NCBI RefSeq assembly: GCF_900445235.1
Contig: NZ_UFSM01000001.1
Span: 248,001-312,000, forward strand
Length of the DNA: 64,000 bases
Source: Aminobacter aminovorans
GTDB lineage: Bacteria > Pseudomonadota > Alphaproteobacteria > Rhizobiales > Rhizobiaceae
Direction: 5' to 3'
A program made the position numbers and the translations under genes. The notes under the pieces were generated by a model, which ran no database searches, was not told the DNA's origin, and saw nothing but the letters and a program-made list of their open reading frames with translations. Shown piece by piece: positions 1-7,862 of this stretch (the stretch's first letter is position 1; each line of letters starts with the position of its first letter).

Positions 1-227
1 CGCAGCCGGAGCGGCTGGATCGCGTCGTTGACGACGCTGACGTCGATGAGATTGACGTCAACGACTTCGTTGTTGTCATAGGCGGCCTTGCCGATCGCCT
101 CGAGGCGGGCTTCGCCGGCCTTGTCGCCGACGGTCTCGGCAACATCGATGGTCTCGGCCCAGCTGCCGTCGACCGCGAACCACACGGCTTCGCCGTCGGT
201 CAGCCTGTTGGCGGTAAGGATCTTCAT
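1..227 (-). CDS. DUF2849 domain protein (partial, C-terminus beyond window)
   Basis: The frame starts at the ATG at 227 and runs off the left edge, so 75 residues are visible, beginning MKILTANRLTDGEAVWF. This matches the short DUF2849 proteins that in Rhizobiales sit between cysG and the sulfite reductase gene cysI. Its ATG overlaps the cysG stop codon (ATGA), which indicates translational coupling. The molecular function of DUF2849 is not known; the context points to sulfate assimilation. The rest of the operon, expected to be cysI and cysH, would lie to the left of the window. Confidence 0.85.
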   Translation of the reverse strand, partial: MKILTANRLTDGEAVWFAVDGSWAETIDVAETVGDKAGEARLEAIGKAAYDNNEVVDVNLIDVSVVNDAIQPLRL

Positions 228-1675
228 GCCTTGCTTCCTTCGAGCGCCGCGCGGGCGGCCTGTTCGTGCCTGTGTGCCGCGAGCGGCTCGGAAAGTTCAA
301 AATTGGCGCCGGCGACAGAGTCGCCGATGATGGTCATGACCGGGCCATCGAGATCGCTGCGCGCTTCCAGCGAAGGCAGGTCGGCGAGCGTGCCATGGAA
401 GCGGCGGCGGTTCTTCAGGCTGGCGTTCTCGACGACGGCCACCGCCGTGTCGGGCGACAGCCCGGCGTCGATCAGGCGGCCGGCGACGTCGGCGGCGACC
501 GAGCGGCCCATGTAGACGGCAACTGTCGCACCCGAGATGGCGAGCTTGGCCCAGTCAGGCAACGATCCGCCCTTGAGGTCGTGGCCTGTCGTAAAGACCA
601 TCGAGGAGGTGACGCCGCGCAGCGTCAGCGGCAGCTCGAAATCTGCAGCGGCGGCGAAGGCCGAGGTCACGCCCGGCACGACCTCGTAGGACACGCCGGC
701 ATCGCGCATCGCCTGCATTTCCTCGCCGGCGCGGCCGAACACCAGCGGATCGCCCGACTTGAGGCGCACCACGCGCTTGCCGGCTTGCGCCAGTTCGACG
801 AGCAGATCGTTGATCTCGGATTGGCTCTTGGAATGGCAGCCCTTGCGCTTGCCGACCGGGAGGCGCTCGGCATCGCGGCGGCCCATCGAAATCACCGCCT
901 CGGGGACCAGCGCGTCATGGACGATGACGTCGGCTTCCATAAGCAGGCGATGGCCACGCAGTGTCAGAAGATCCTCGGCCCCCGGGCCGGCACCGACGAG
1001 CGCGACATGGCCCTTGACCGCGCCCTTGTGCAGCAAAAGCTCGGTTGCCGCTCCATGCGCCTCGGCAAGCTGGCCGTTGTCGAGCGCACGCGCCGGCGCG
1101 CCCTCGAAAAATTCGCGCCAGAAGCCACGGCGGACATTGCCCTTGGGCAACAGGCGCTCGACGGCATCGCGGAAGCCGGCGCCAAGTGTGGCCAGTGCGC
1201 CGAGCTGCGGCGACAGCATGCGGTCGACGCGGGCGCGGATCATCTGGGCCAGAACAGGCCCTGCCCCTTCGGTGCCGATGGCAACGGCGACCGGTGCACG
1301 GTTGACCAGCGCGGGGGTGAAGAAGTCGCAGAGTTCGGGACGATCTACGGCATTGACCGGGATGCCCAGCTCACGTGCATCAAGGGATATCAGCCGATCG
1401 AGGGCCTCGTCGCCAGTCGCGGCAAACACCATCACGGCGCGCTCGATCAGCGACGCGTCATAGGCGGCATGGATACGTGTTGCGCCGTTGGCGGCGATCC
1501 AGTCGCGCAGGTGCGGCTCGACATGGTCCGCGATGATCCGGATTTCGGCGCTCGACTGCGCCAGCAGGCGCGCCTTGGCCAGCGCCTCGTCGCCACCGCC
1601 GACGATGACCACGGCTTCGCCTTCGACCTTGAGGAAGATCGGGAATGCGTTGAGCTTGGCGGCGGCTTGGGTCAT
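224..1675 (-). CDS. cysG: Siroheme synthase CysG (trifunctional)
   Basis: The product has 483 residues, the usual CysG length. The N-terminal third carries a Rossmann motif (VVIVGGG, about residues 22-28) and the NAVDRPELCDFFTPA segment typical of precorrin-2 dehydrogenase/sirohydrochlorin ferrochelatase. The uroporphyrinogen-III methyltransferase domain begins near residue 224 with VALVGAGPGAEDLLTLRG. Together these convert uroporphyrinogen III to siroheme, the cofactor of sulfite and nitrite reductases. It is the first gene of the leftward operon and overlaps the DUF2849 gene by 4 bp. A palindrome about 310 bp upstream may be a control site. Confidence 0.96.
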   Translation of the reverse strand: MTQAAAKLNAFPIFLKVEGEAVVIVGGGDEALAKARLLAQSSAEIRIIADHVEPHLRDWIAANGATRIHAAYDASLIERAVMVFAATGDEALDRLISLDARELGIPVNAVDRPELCDFFTPALVNRAPVAVAIGTEGAGPVLAQMIRARVDRMLSPQLGALATLGAGFRDAVERLLPKGNVRRGFWREFFEGAPARALDNGQLAEAHGAATELLLHKGAVKGHVALVGAGPGAEDLLTLRGHRLLMEADVIVHDALVPEAVISMGRRDAERLPVGKRKGCHSKSQSEINDLLVELAQAGKRVVRLKSGDPLVFGRAGEEMQAMRDAGVSYEVVPGVTSAFAAAADFELPLTLRGVTSSMVFTTGHDLKGGSLPDWAKLAISGATVAVYMGRSVAADVAGRLIDAGLSPDTAVAVVENASLKNRRRFHGTLADLPSLEARSDLDGPVMTIIGDSVAGANFELSEPLAAHRHEQAARAALEGSKA

Positions 1676-2265
1676 GACGCGTATGGTTCCGGATACCAGT
1701 CATTTCTAGCTGTCCTTGCTGCGCTGCAGAAGAAATGCACTCGCGCGCGCCGATATGGGAGGCAATCGGTTTTGCCCGGCCCGATGCCCCAAGAGAAAAT
1801 TATTCCAACCGCCGGCTGTGCACCCGCTGGCGACCTTTTGCCGACAGGCCAGCCAAACGTCGTCGCAGTCCGTCGCCGAACCCTTTGAAACGCTTGTGGT
1901 GCCGCGCTTCATCGCCGCCCCGTCGCGTGCTTTCGACCCCGGGCTCGATCCAGTCGCCACTTTCGATCTCGGACCGGTTTTTCCTAATTTCTACTGATTT
2001 AGTAGAATTAAGACGGGCCGCCGCCAGCCATATCCGAGAGAGGGTAAGGCGCCCCACAAAACGTCACTTCCCGCGCTCATCATATGCCGCTCGCGCGATC
2101 TCGATCTTCTCCCAGTGCGTCCGGATCTAGCCGGTAAAACCCGGACTCTGGCCGACGGCGAGCCGGTAGCGGCAGCCCGTCCTGAATGTTTCCGGAACCA
2201 GGCCGGGCACGACGCGTTCACCCCCTGTATCCGACGATGAAACAGCCCACGGAAGGAACGGACAA
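1676..2265. other. 590-bp intergenic region between divergent cysG and host-attachment gene
   Basis: The open frames in this stretch (for example a minus-strand frame at 1800-2057) have arginine-rich composition, no ribosome-binding site and no recognisable motif, so I read the stretch as non-coding. The only clear structure is the palindrome at 1985-2010. A GGAAGGAACGG element at about 2251-2261 is the ribosome-binding site of the gene starting at 2266. Confidence 0.5.
1985..2010. promoter_or_regulatory. Hyphenated palindrome, candidate operator upstream of cysG
   Basis: The core is TTCTAC-TGATTTA-GTAGAA (1989-2007). The symmetry extends outward imperfectly as TAATTTCTAC against GTAGAATTA. 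It is AT-rich against a GC-rich background and lies in the space shared by the divergent cysG and host-attachment genes. Symmetric sites of this size suit a dimeric regulator; sulfur control through an Rrf2- or LysR-type protein is possible but not shown by the sequence. Confidence 0.45.
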
Positions 2266-2715
2266 ATGGCCCATATCAATCTGAAGCACGGCATCTGGGT
2301 GCTTGTAGCCGATGGCGAAAAGGCGCTGTTCCTGAAGAACCGGGGCGACACCAAATATCCGAACCTCGAGGTCGTGCGCGAGATGGAGCAGAACAACCCG
2401 CCGACGCGCGAACAGGGCAGCGATCGTCCCGGCCGCTACAGCGATGGGCCTTCGATCCACCGCAGCGCGGTAGACGATACCGACTGGCACCGTGTCGCCA
2501 AGGAGCGTTTCGCCGACGAGATTGCCGCCCGGCTCTACAAATTCGCCCATGCCGGCGATTTCCGCGAGATCATCCTTGTGGCGCCCCCGCTGGTGCTCGG
2601 CGAGTTGCGCAAGAAGCTGCACAAGGAAGTCGACGAGCGCGTTTCGGCCGAAATGGCCAAGACGCTGACCAATCATAGCGTAAGCGACATCGAGTCGATC
2701 CTGATGGCCGCCTGA
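2266..2715 (+). CDS. Host attachment family protein (baeRF-type)
   Basis: The 149-residue soluble protein starts MAHINLKHGIWVLVADGEKALFL. It has the DTDWHRVAKERFADEIAARL block and the C-terminal ILVAPPLVLGELRKKL segment typical of the rhizobial host attachment family, which is related to the eRF1-like baeRF fold. The name comes from an Agrobacterium attachment locus; the biochemical role is unknown. A good ribosome-binding site (GGAAGGAACGG) precedes the ATG. It is monocistronic, with a strong terminator about 30 bp after its stop codon. Confidence 0.88.
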   Translation: MAHINLKHGIWVLVADGEKALFLKNRGDTKYPNLEVVREMEQNNPPTREQGSDRPGRYSDGPSIHRSAVDDTDWHRVAKERFADEIAARLYKFAHAGDFREIILVAPPLVLGELRKKLHKEVDERVSAEMAKTLTNHSVSDIESILMAA

Positions 2716-2745
2716 TCCCGTCCGTCTTTCCTGACCACTCCCAGC

Positions 2746-2775
2746 GTGCCGGCAGCCAATGCCGGCACTTTTTTT
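2746..2775 (+). terminator. Rho-independent terminator
   Basis: A perfect 8-bp stem GTGCCGGC/GCCGGCAC with the 7-nt loop AGCCAAT is followed by seven T residues (2769-2775). It ends transcription of the host-attachment gene and lies between it and the antiporter gene. Confidence 0.9.
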
Positions 2776-2904
2776 GACGGTGGCCAAGTTTCTTGGCCGC
2801 TTAGGGTTGCGCATGCGCGCCTGCGTCCACCATATTGGAAATGCAGCGGATTTCACCGCCGCTCCCCAATACAATGCTCATTTTTGAAAGGTGCCGCCGG
2901 GACA

Positions 2905-4716
2905 ATGCCGCATGACACGCCCCTCATCGCTACAATCGTCGCCGGTCTGGGGCTGGCATTCATCTTCGGCGCGCTCGCCAATCGCTTCAAGGTTCCGCCG
3001 CTTGTCGGCTATCTGATCGCCGGCGTGCTGGTCGGGCCCAACACGCCCGGATTCGTCGCCGACCAGGAGTTGGCTCTCGAGCTCGCCGAGATCGGCGTCA
3101 TCTTGCTGATGTTCGGCGTCGGACTGCATTTCTCTCTCAAGGACCTCCTCTCCGTCCGCGCCATCGCCGTGCCGGGCGCGATCGTCCAGATCGCCTTTGC
3201 CACAGCACTTGGCGCCGGCCTGGCCTGGATGCTCGGCTGGTCGACCGGCGCCGGCCTGGTGTTCGGTCTGGCGCTGTCGGTGGCGTCAACGGTCGTGCTT
3301 TTGCGGGCACTGCAAGAGCGGCGCATGATCGAGACCGAACGCGGCCGCATCGCCGTCGGCTGGCTGATCGTCGAAGACCTGGCGATGGTGCTGGCGCTGG
3401 TGCTTTTGCCGGCGCTTGCCGGCGTGCTCGGCGGCGAAGCGCAGACGACCGAAGCTCCCAACATCCTTGCCCTGCGCTTCGATTTCGGCGTCTGGGGCGT
3501 CATCGGGCTCACGCTGGCCAAGGTCGCGGCCTTCGTCGTCGTCATGATGGTCGTCGGCCGCCGGGTCATCCCGTGGGTGCTGCACTACGTCGCCCACACC
3601 GGCTCGCGCGAATTGTTCCGCCTGTCGGTGCTGGCGATCGCGCTCGGCGTCGCCTTCGGTGCCGCCAAGCTATTCGGCGTCTCGCTGGCGCTGGGCGCCT
3701 TCTTCGCCGGCATGATCATGAGCGAATCCGAGCTCAGCCATCAAGCGGCGGAAGAAACGCTGCCGCTGCGCGACGCTTTCTCGGTGCTGTTCTTCGTCTC
3801 GGTCGGCATGCTGTTCGACCCGACCAGCCTGTTAAGCAACACTTGGCCGATCCTCGCCACGCTGTTCATCATCATCATCGGCAAATCGGTCGCCGCCTTC
3901 CTGATCGTCATAGCCTTCGGCTATCCGGTGGCCACCGCGCTGATCATTTCAGCCAGCCTGGCGCAAATCGGCGAATTCTCGTTCATCCTGGCTGAACTCG
4001 GCGTGGGGCTCGGCCTGTTGCCGGAAAAAGGCCGCGACCTGATCCTTGCCGGCGCCATCCTGTCGATCGTGCTCAACCCACTGGTCTTCGCAGGCGTCGC
4101 GCGGCTGCGGCCGTGGCTGGAAAAACGCGCGGGCAAGGTGCCGGAGGCTGTCGAAGCCGTGCCGATCGGTCCGGCCACCGAGCCCGGCGAAGTCGCCACC
4201 ATAACGCAGGTAGCGGCAGCCAAGGTCGACGATGACCTCCCGCCGCCGACCAAACTCACCGACCACACCATCCTGATTGGCTATGGCCGCGTCGGCTCGC
4301 TGGTCGGCCAGTCGCTCAAGGACGCCCAGCTCCCGTTCCTGGTCATCGAAGACTCGGACAAGACCATCGCAAGGCTCCTGGCCGAAGGTATCGAGACTGT
4401 CGCTGGCAACGCGGTCAAGGGCGAGGTGTTCGGCGCGGCCAATGCTGCCGGCGCCAGACGCCTGATCCTGGCCATCCCCAATGCCTTCGAGGCCGGCCAG
4501 ATCGTGCTCAAGGCCAAGGCCGCCAATCCCGGTATGCTGATCATCGCTCGCGCCCACTCCGACGCCGAGGTCGAGCATTTGACAGGGCTCGGGGCCGACA
4601 AGGTGATCATGGGCGAGCGCGAGATCGCACGCGGCATCGTCGAACAGGTCCTGGATGGTTCGGCCAGGCCGCCTACCAGCGATCCGGAGCCCGACGCCCC
4701 GCCGGCGGCAGCCTGA
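2905..4716 (+). CDS. Monovalent cation:proton antiporter-2 (KefB/YbaL-type)
   Basis: The product has 603 residues. About residues 1-390 hold a dozen hydrophobic helices of the CPA2 Na+/H+ exchanger fold, with characteristic segments such as NRFKVPPLVGYLIAGVLVGP and LGAFFAGMIMSESELSHQ. A TrkA-N/RCK nucleotide-binding domain begins near residue 453 with HTILIGYGRVGS. It probably exports K+ in exchange for protons across the inner membrane, gated through the RCK domain. The open frame extends upstream to 2746, but that part overlaps the preceding terminator; the ATG at 2905 gives the family-typical N-terminus MPHDTPLIATIVAGLGLAF. Confidence 0.92.
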   Translation: MPHDTPLIATIVAGLGLAFIFGALANRFKVPPLVGYLIAGVLVGPNTPGFVADQELALELAEIGVILLMFGVGLHFSLKDLLSVRAIAVPGAIVQIAFATALGAGLAWMLGWSTGAGLVFGLALSVASTVVLLRALQERRMIETERGRIAVGWLIVEDLAMVLALVLLPALAGVLGGEAQTTEAPNILALRFDFGVWGVIGLTLAKVAAFVVVMMVVGRRVIPWVLHYVAHTGSRELFRLSVLAIALGVAFGAAKLFGVSLALGAFFAGMIMSESELSHQAAEETLPLRDAFSVLFFVSVGMLFDPTSLLSNTWPILATLFIIIIGKSVAAFLIVIAFGYPVATALIISASLAQIGEFSFILAELGVGLGLLPEKGRDLILAGAILSIVLNPLVFAGVARLRPWLEKRAGKVPEAVEAVPIGPATEPGEVATITQVAAAKVDDDLPPPTKLTDHTILIGYGRVGSLVGQSLKDAQLPFLVIEDSDKTIARLLAEGIETVAGNAVKGEVFGAANAAGARRLILAIPNAFEAGQIVLKAKAANPGMLIIARAHSDAEVEHLTGLGADKVIMGEREIARGIVEQVLDGSARPPTSDPEPDAPPAAA

Positions 4717-4744
4717 ACCGGTCGAAACCAGTTTCTCCAAAACA

Positions 4745-4776
4745 AGAAAGGCCGCGCAACTGCGCGGCCATTTTTC
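4745..4776. terminator. Bidirectional rho-independent terminator
   Basis: GGCCGCGC-AACT-GCGCGGCC (4750-4769) is preceded by an A-rich run and followed by ATTTTT. It lies between the convergent antiporter and porin-like genes and can serve both. Confidence 0.85.
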
Positions 4777-4807
4777 ATTGGCGAGCGGGCGCCGCCCGCG
4801 GCCCTGC

Positions 4808-5665
4808 TCAGAGGAAGGGGAACGGCATGACGAAGTTGGGCTGATAGGTGTCCATCGTCGCGCCATTGCGATCTTCATCGATAAGTGTGCTGCTGCCGAA
4901 GCTGGCGCGGAGCCCAACCATCAGCTTGTGCGAGTCGAGGATATCCGTACCCGGGCCGCCCTCCGAGAACGAGATGTTCTCATACTGATAGCGGCCAAAC
5001 ACCGACCACGGCGTACCGTCGAAACGGTAGGAGGCCTGCAGCGCAGCGGCGATGGTGTCAAAGTCAGCCGAATCGCCACCGACGCTCAAATGGGTGCGAT
5101 GGAAGCCGAGCTCGCCGTCGAAGCGCAGATTGTCCTGGGCGAAGTAGCGAACCACGCCGCGAATGCCCATGAGGTCGACATTGAAGGGCAAGAAATCGGC
5201 TTCCAGGCCACCGTAGTAGGCCTGCGCGTAGAGCGTCATGTTGCCGAAATAGGCCTGAGCCTCGGGACCGACCTTCCAGTCCCAGATATCCGCGTCAAGG
5301 CCGGTAGAGGAGCCATAGGTATTGGCCTGGACGAAACCACCAAAGGCATAAGAAGCCGGGTCGCGCCAGAACAGGTGCGCGGCACCGCCGACGCCATGGA
5401 GGCTCTCGCCGTCCTGGCCGACGGCATCGACTGTGAAGTCGCCCTGGGCGTTCCAGCGCTCGGCAAACGGGACGTTGATGCGCGCCGCGCCACCGGCAGC
5501 CCACAGGGTCTCGTCGGAGAATTCGCTGATCCACAGCCCGCCGCCATAGATCTGGCCGTAGCCGGAGACCTGGCGAACGGTCTCCTCGACCGGTTGCGTC
5601 GGATCGGCGGCAAAAGCCGGCGTCGCAAGCACGGCAAGCCCGGCGGCAGCGAGCAGTTTCTTCAT
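4808..5665 (-). CDS. Porin-like outer membrane protein
   Basis: The 285-residue protein has a clear Sec signal peptide (MKKLLAAAGLAVLATPAFA, cleavage after residue 19). The mature part is rich in aromatic residues and glycine, with alternating strand patterns (GYGQIYGGGLWISEF, YAQAYYGGLEADFLPF, WSVFGRYQYENISF). It ends in a hydrophobic aromatic stretch (VMPFPFL), as expected of a beta-barrel. Porin-like proteins of this size are common in Mesorhizobium. The transported substrate cannot be told from sequence. The gene stands alone, with a shared terminator downstream. Confidence 0.75.
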   Translation of the reverse strand: MKKLLAAAGLAVLATPAFAADPTQPVEETVRQVSGYGQIYGGGLWISEFSDETLWAAGGAARINVPFAERWNAQGDFTVDAVGQDGESLHGVGGAAHLFWRDPASYAFGGFVQANTYGSSTGLDADIWDWKVGPEAQAYFGNMTLYAQAYYGGLEADFLPFNVDLMGIRGVVRYFAQDNLRFDGELGFHRTHLSVGGDSADFDTIAAALQASYRFDGTPWSVFGRYQYENISFSEGGPGTDILDSHKLMVGLRASFGSSTLIDEDRNGATMDTYQPNFVMPFPFL

Positions 5666-5819
5666 GGATGGCCCCTCGTCAGTGATTTGGCGCCATATTT
5701 CGTATCGCTAAATTAGCTAACGGAAAGGTCATGCCGCGCAATGGCGCACAACTCTGGCGGGTTTTTGCGGGACTGACACATTCTCGCAACACCAGCGTCG
5801 CGATCCGCCCCCGCGTGCT

Positions 5820-6713
5820 TCAGCGCCGATCAAGAGGCGGATTGGCCTGGTTCGGCAGGAATGGAGCCCCGACGACCCGAACCTTGCGCCGCGTCGCCGG
5901 CGTGGCTTCGGTGGTTTCCGACACATAGGCGGTAACTGTGCCATCGAGCAGTTCGGGTTTGGCCTGCGGCAGTGGGATCACCGCTGCCTCCATGTTCTTT
6001 GGCGTCACCGTCCCCGCCCGCATCTCGTCGGCGCGGCGATAGTAGCGCGGCAGGTCACAGCCCTGGAAGTCGGCCTTGTCGCGATAAGCGAAGGCGGACG
6101 GCAGGTCCTTGTAGGACTGGCGCGTCTTGACGGAAGCCATCTCCTCGGTTTCACGCCCGATGTCGTCAAGCTCATAGACGTCCATCGCCTTGTCGTTGCA
6201 GATGTAGCGGCAACGATCGAGCGTGTTGTCGTAATAGCCGGCATTGACGAACTGGGCGTTTGGCGCCGGGAAATAATAGCCGTCCTTGAGCCGCACGCAG
6301 TAGAGCATCGCCTGTCCGGTGAAAGACAAGGGCCTGTCCGACTTGCGGCGGTCCTGTCGCGCCGCCATCTGGGTGCACCCCAATGCCGACAGGCGCGCCC
6401 TGATCGCCGTGCCGTTGCCGCGGCCCGATGCGGCCTGAATTTCGCACTCGACGCTTGAACGGCGGCCGGCAAGGTCGCGGCAGGGATCGAAGAAGCCGCC
6501 GCTGCTGCGACCGCTGCATTGCCGCTGGCGTTCCAGCGCCTTGATCGCCAGGAGTTGCCGGGTCAGATGCGCGGGAACGGCGTTGCCTCCGCCCAGCTGG
6601 GCTCGAAGGGCACTGCAGGCGTCGGCGTGAGCCTGGGAAAGCCCGATGAAAAGTGTCAACACGCACCCTGCGAACCGCAAATGTATATTAAAGAAACCTA
6701 AAATATCTGACAT
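5820..6713 (-). CDS. DUF2865 domain-containing secreted protein
   Basis: The 297-residue protein has an N-terminal hydrophobic signal (about residues 11-30, ending HADAC). It then has a cysteine-containing body with DGYYFPAPNAQF and YICNDKAMDVYELDD, characteristic of rhizobial DUF2865 proteins. The C-terminus is basic and proline-rich. It is probably periplasmic; function unknown. Neighbours are unrelated. Confidence 0.75.
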   Translation of the reverse strand: MSDILGFFNIHLRFAGCVLTLFIGLSQAHADACSALRAQLGGGNAVPAHLTRQLLAIKALERQRQCSGRSSGGFFDPCRDLAGRRSSVECEIQAASGRGNGTAIRARLSALGCTQMAARQDRRKSDRPLSFTGQAMLYCVRLKDGYYFPAPNAQFVNAGYYDNTLDRCRYICNDKAMDVYELDDIGRETEEMASVKTRQSYKDLPSAFAYRDKADFQGCDLPRYYRRADEMRAGTVTPKNMEAAVIPLPQAKPELLDGTVTAYVSETTEATPATRRKVRVVGAPFLPNQANPPLDRR

Positions 6714-6851
6714 AGTTGCCTAAGCTCCGCCAGACCCCAGCAAGCTTTGAACAATATCACGGAGAAAAGTTACTTCAAAACGGGCCCTGCAAACTGCGTT
6801 AACTGCGGGAACGGCTGTATGACTTGAGGTCATGCACGCGCCAGGGCAACG

Positions 6852-7193
6852 TCAACTGCTGGCAGCAAGCTGTACAAGATGACCCGGCAGGTCCGTGCCG
6901 GGGCCGGCTGCATTGACAGTGTCGAAATAGTCGTGCCAGCCGCAGGCCGCGATGCCCTGCAGGAGCGCGTCCAGCGCAGCATTGTCGGGAAAACGCCAGA
7001 TGGCGAAGAAACGATATGGCGCGGGATAGATCTTGGTGGCGTCGATTTCGCCCAAGGCAATCGCCTCGACACCGAGCGCCGACAAGGCGGCCATGCCGGC
7101 ACCTATGGCTTCAAAGAATGCCTGCCGCCCGACTGCGTCGAGTGCCAGCCATGCGGGTTTCGGGGTATACAGTTCGGCCAGATAATGCGCCAC
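6852..7193 (-). CDS. DUF6616 family protein
   Basis: The 113-residue product starts at a GTG with a good AAGGAAA ribosome-binding site 7 nt upstream. The N-terminus MAHYLAELYTPKPAWLAL and the FFAIWRFPDNAALDALLQGI segment match a small conserved family whose dimeric alpha/beta barrel resembles YciI or monooxygenase-like proteins. The open frame extends further upstream but without family similarity. It lies 88 bp downstream of the MarR gene on the same strand, so it is probably controlled by that regulator. Confidence 0.68.
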   Translation of the reverse strand: MAHYLAELYTPKPAWLALDAVGRQAFFEAIGAGMAALSALGVEAIALGEIDATKIYPAPYRFFAIWRFPDNAALDALLQGIAACGWHDYFDTVNAAGPGTDLPGHLVQLAASS

Positions 7194-7281
7194 AGTGGTT
7201 TCCTTTCGGCAAAGCGCTGCCAACGGCCACGGGATGCGGCCGCGTTTGCATACGCAGGGATTGATTTGGACGCGGGCCCTG

Positions 7282-7785
7282 TCAGCTGGGCTTTGCTGCT
7301 GCGGGATCGAGATTTCGCCAGACACGGCTAAGCAGTTCGCCAAAGCGCTGGCGGTCATCGGCGCTGAAGCCGGCAAACAGTGTGGCGATCCATTTGGTAT
7401 GTTCGTCGAACAGTTCACCTGCCGCCACCTGCCCTTTGGAGCTCAGACGCACCGAGATCTTACGGCGGTCCTCTGTGCCGGGATGGCGTGCCAGGAAGCC
7501 GTCGCGCTCGAGCCCGTCGAGCAACCCGGTGATCGTCGCGCGGGTGACACCGGCGCGCTCTGCCAACTCGTGTGGCGACAGCCCTTCGGGACGGTCATGC
7601 AGCAGGAATAGAAGCACGAACTTGCCCTCGGACAGCTGATGCGGAGCGAGACGAGCGGCACAATCCCGGTCAATCGCCGACGACAGCGCCAGGATTTCCA
7701 GGCACAGCCGCAAGCCGGCCTCGGGCCTGCCCCGGCGTTTGGCTTCGTCCAGAAGAGCAAGATGTTTTTGTTCAAGCAGTGTCAT
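7282..7785 (-). CDS. MarR family transcriptional regulator
   Basis: The 167-residue protein has a winged helix-turn-helix centred on LSPHELAERAGVTRATITGLLDGLERDGFLARHPGTEDRRKISVRLSSKG (about residues 75-125), with the DxR wing signature of MarR. It probably represses its own gene and the downstream DUF6616 gene. There is no obvious ribosome-binding site before the ATG; instead a palindromic operator sits immediately upstream, so the mRNA may have little or no leader. Confidence 0.9.
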   Translation of the reverse strand: MTLLEQKHLALLDEAKRRGRPEAGLRLCLEILALSSAIDRDCAARLAPHQLSEGKFVLLFLLHDRPEGLSPHELAERAGVTRATITGLLDGLERDGFLARHPGTEDRRKISVRLSSKGQVAAGELFDEHTKWIATLFAGFSADDRQRFGELLSRVWRNLDPAAAKPS

Positions 7786-7786
7786 G

Positions 7787-7814
7787 TGGCGCCATATAGT
7801 ATGGTGCCATACTA
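7787..7814. promoter_or_regulatory. Candidate MarR operator
   Basis: TAGTATGG-TG-CCATACTA (7797-7814) is a perfect palindrome with 8-bp arms. A second palindrome, TGGCGCCA (7787-7794), lies between it and the start codon. The location directly upstream of the MarR gene is typical of autorepression. Confidence 0.7.
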
Positions 7815-7862
7815 ACTGTCAATCGCCGTTCGATCGCGATCCGCGCTGGCCAGTTGAAAAGG

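Noticed and set aside
266..1888. Long plus-strand open frame (540 codons) opposite cysG
   Set aside because: It is antisense to a well-supported cysG with perfect family motifs; composition is Arg/Gly/His-rich as expected for a shadow in GC-rich DNA.
2746..2904. N-terminal extension of the antiporter
   Set aside because: It runs through a rho-independent terminator and lacks family similarity; the ATG at 2905 fits better.
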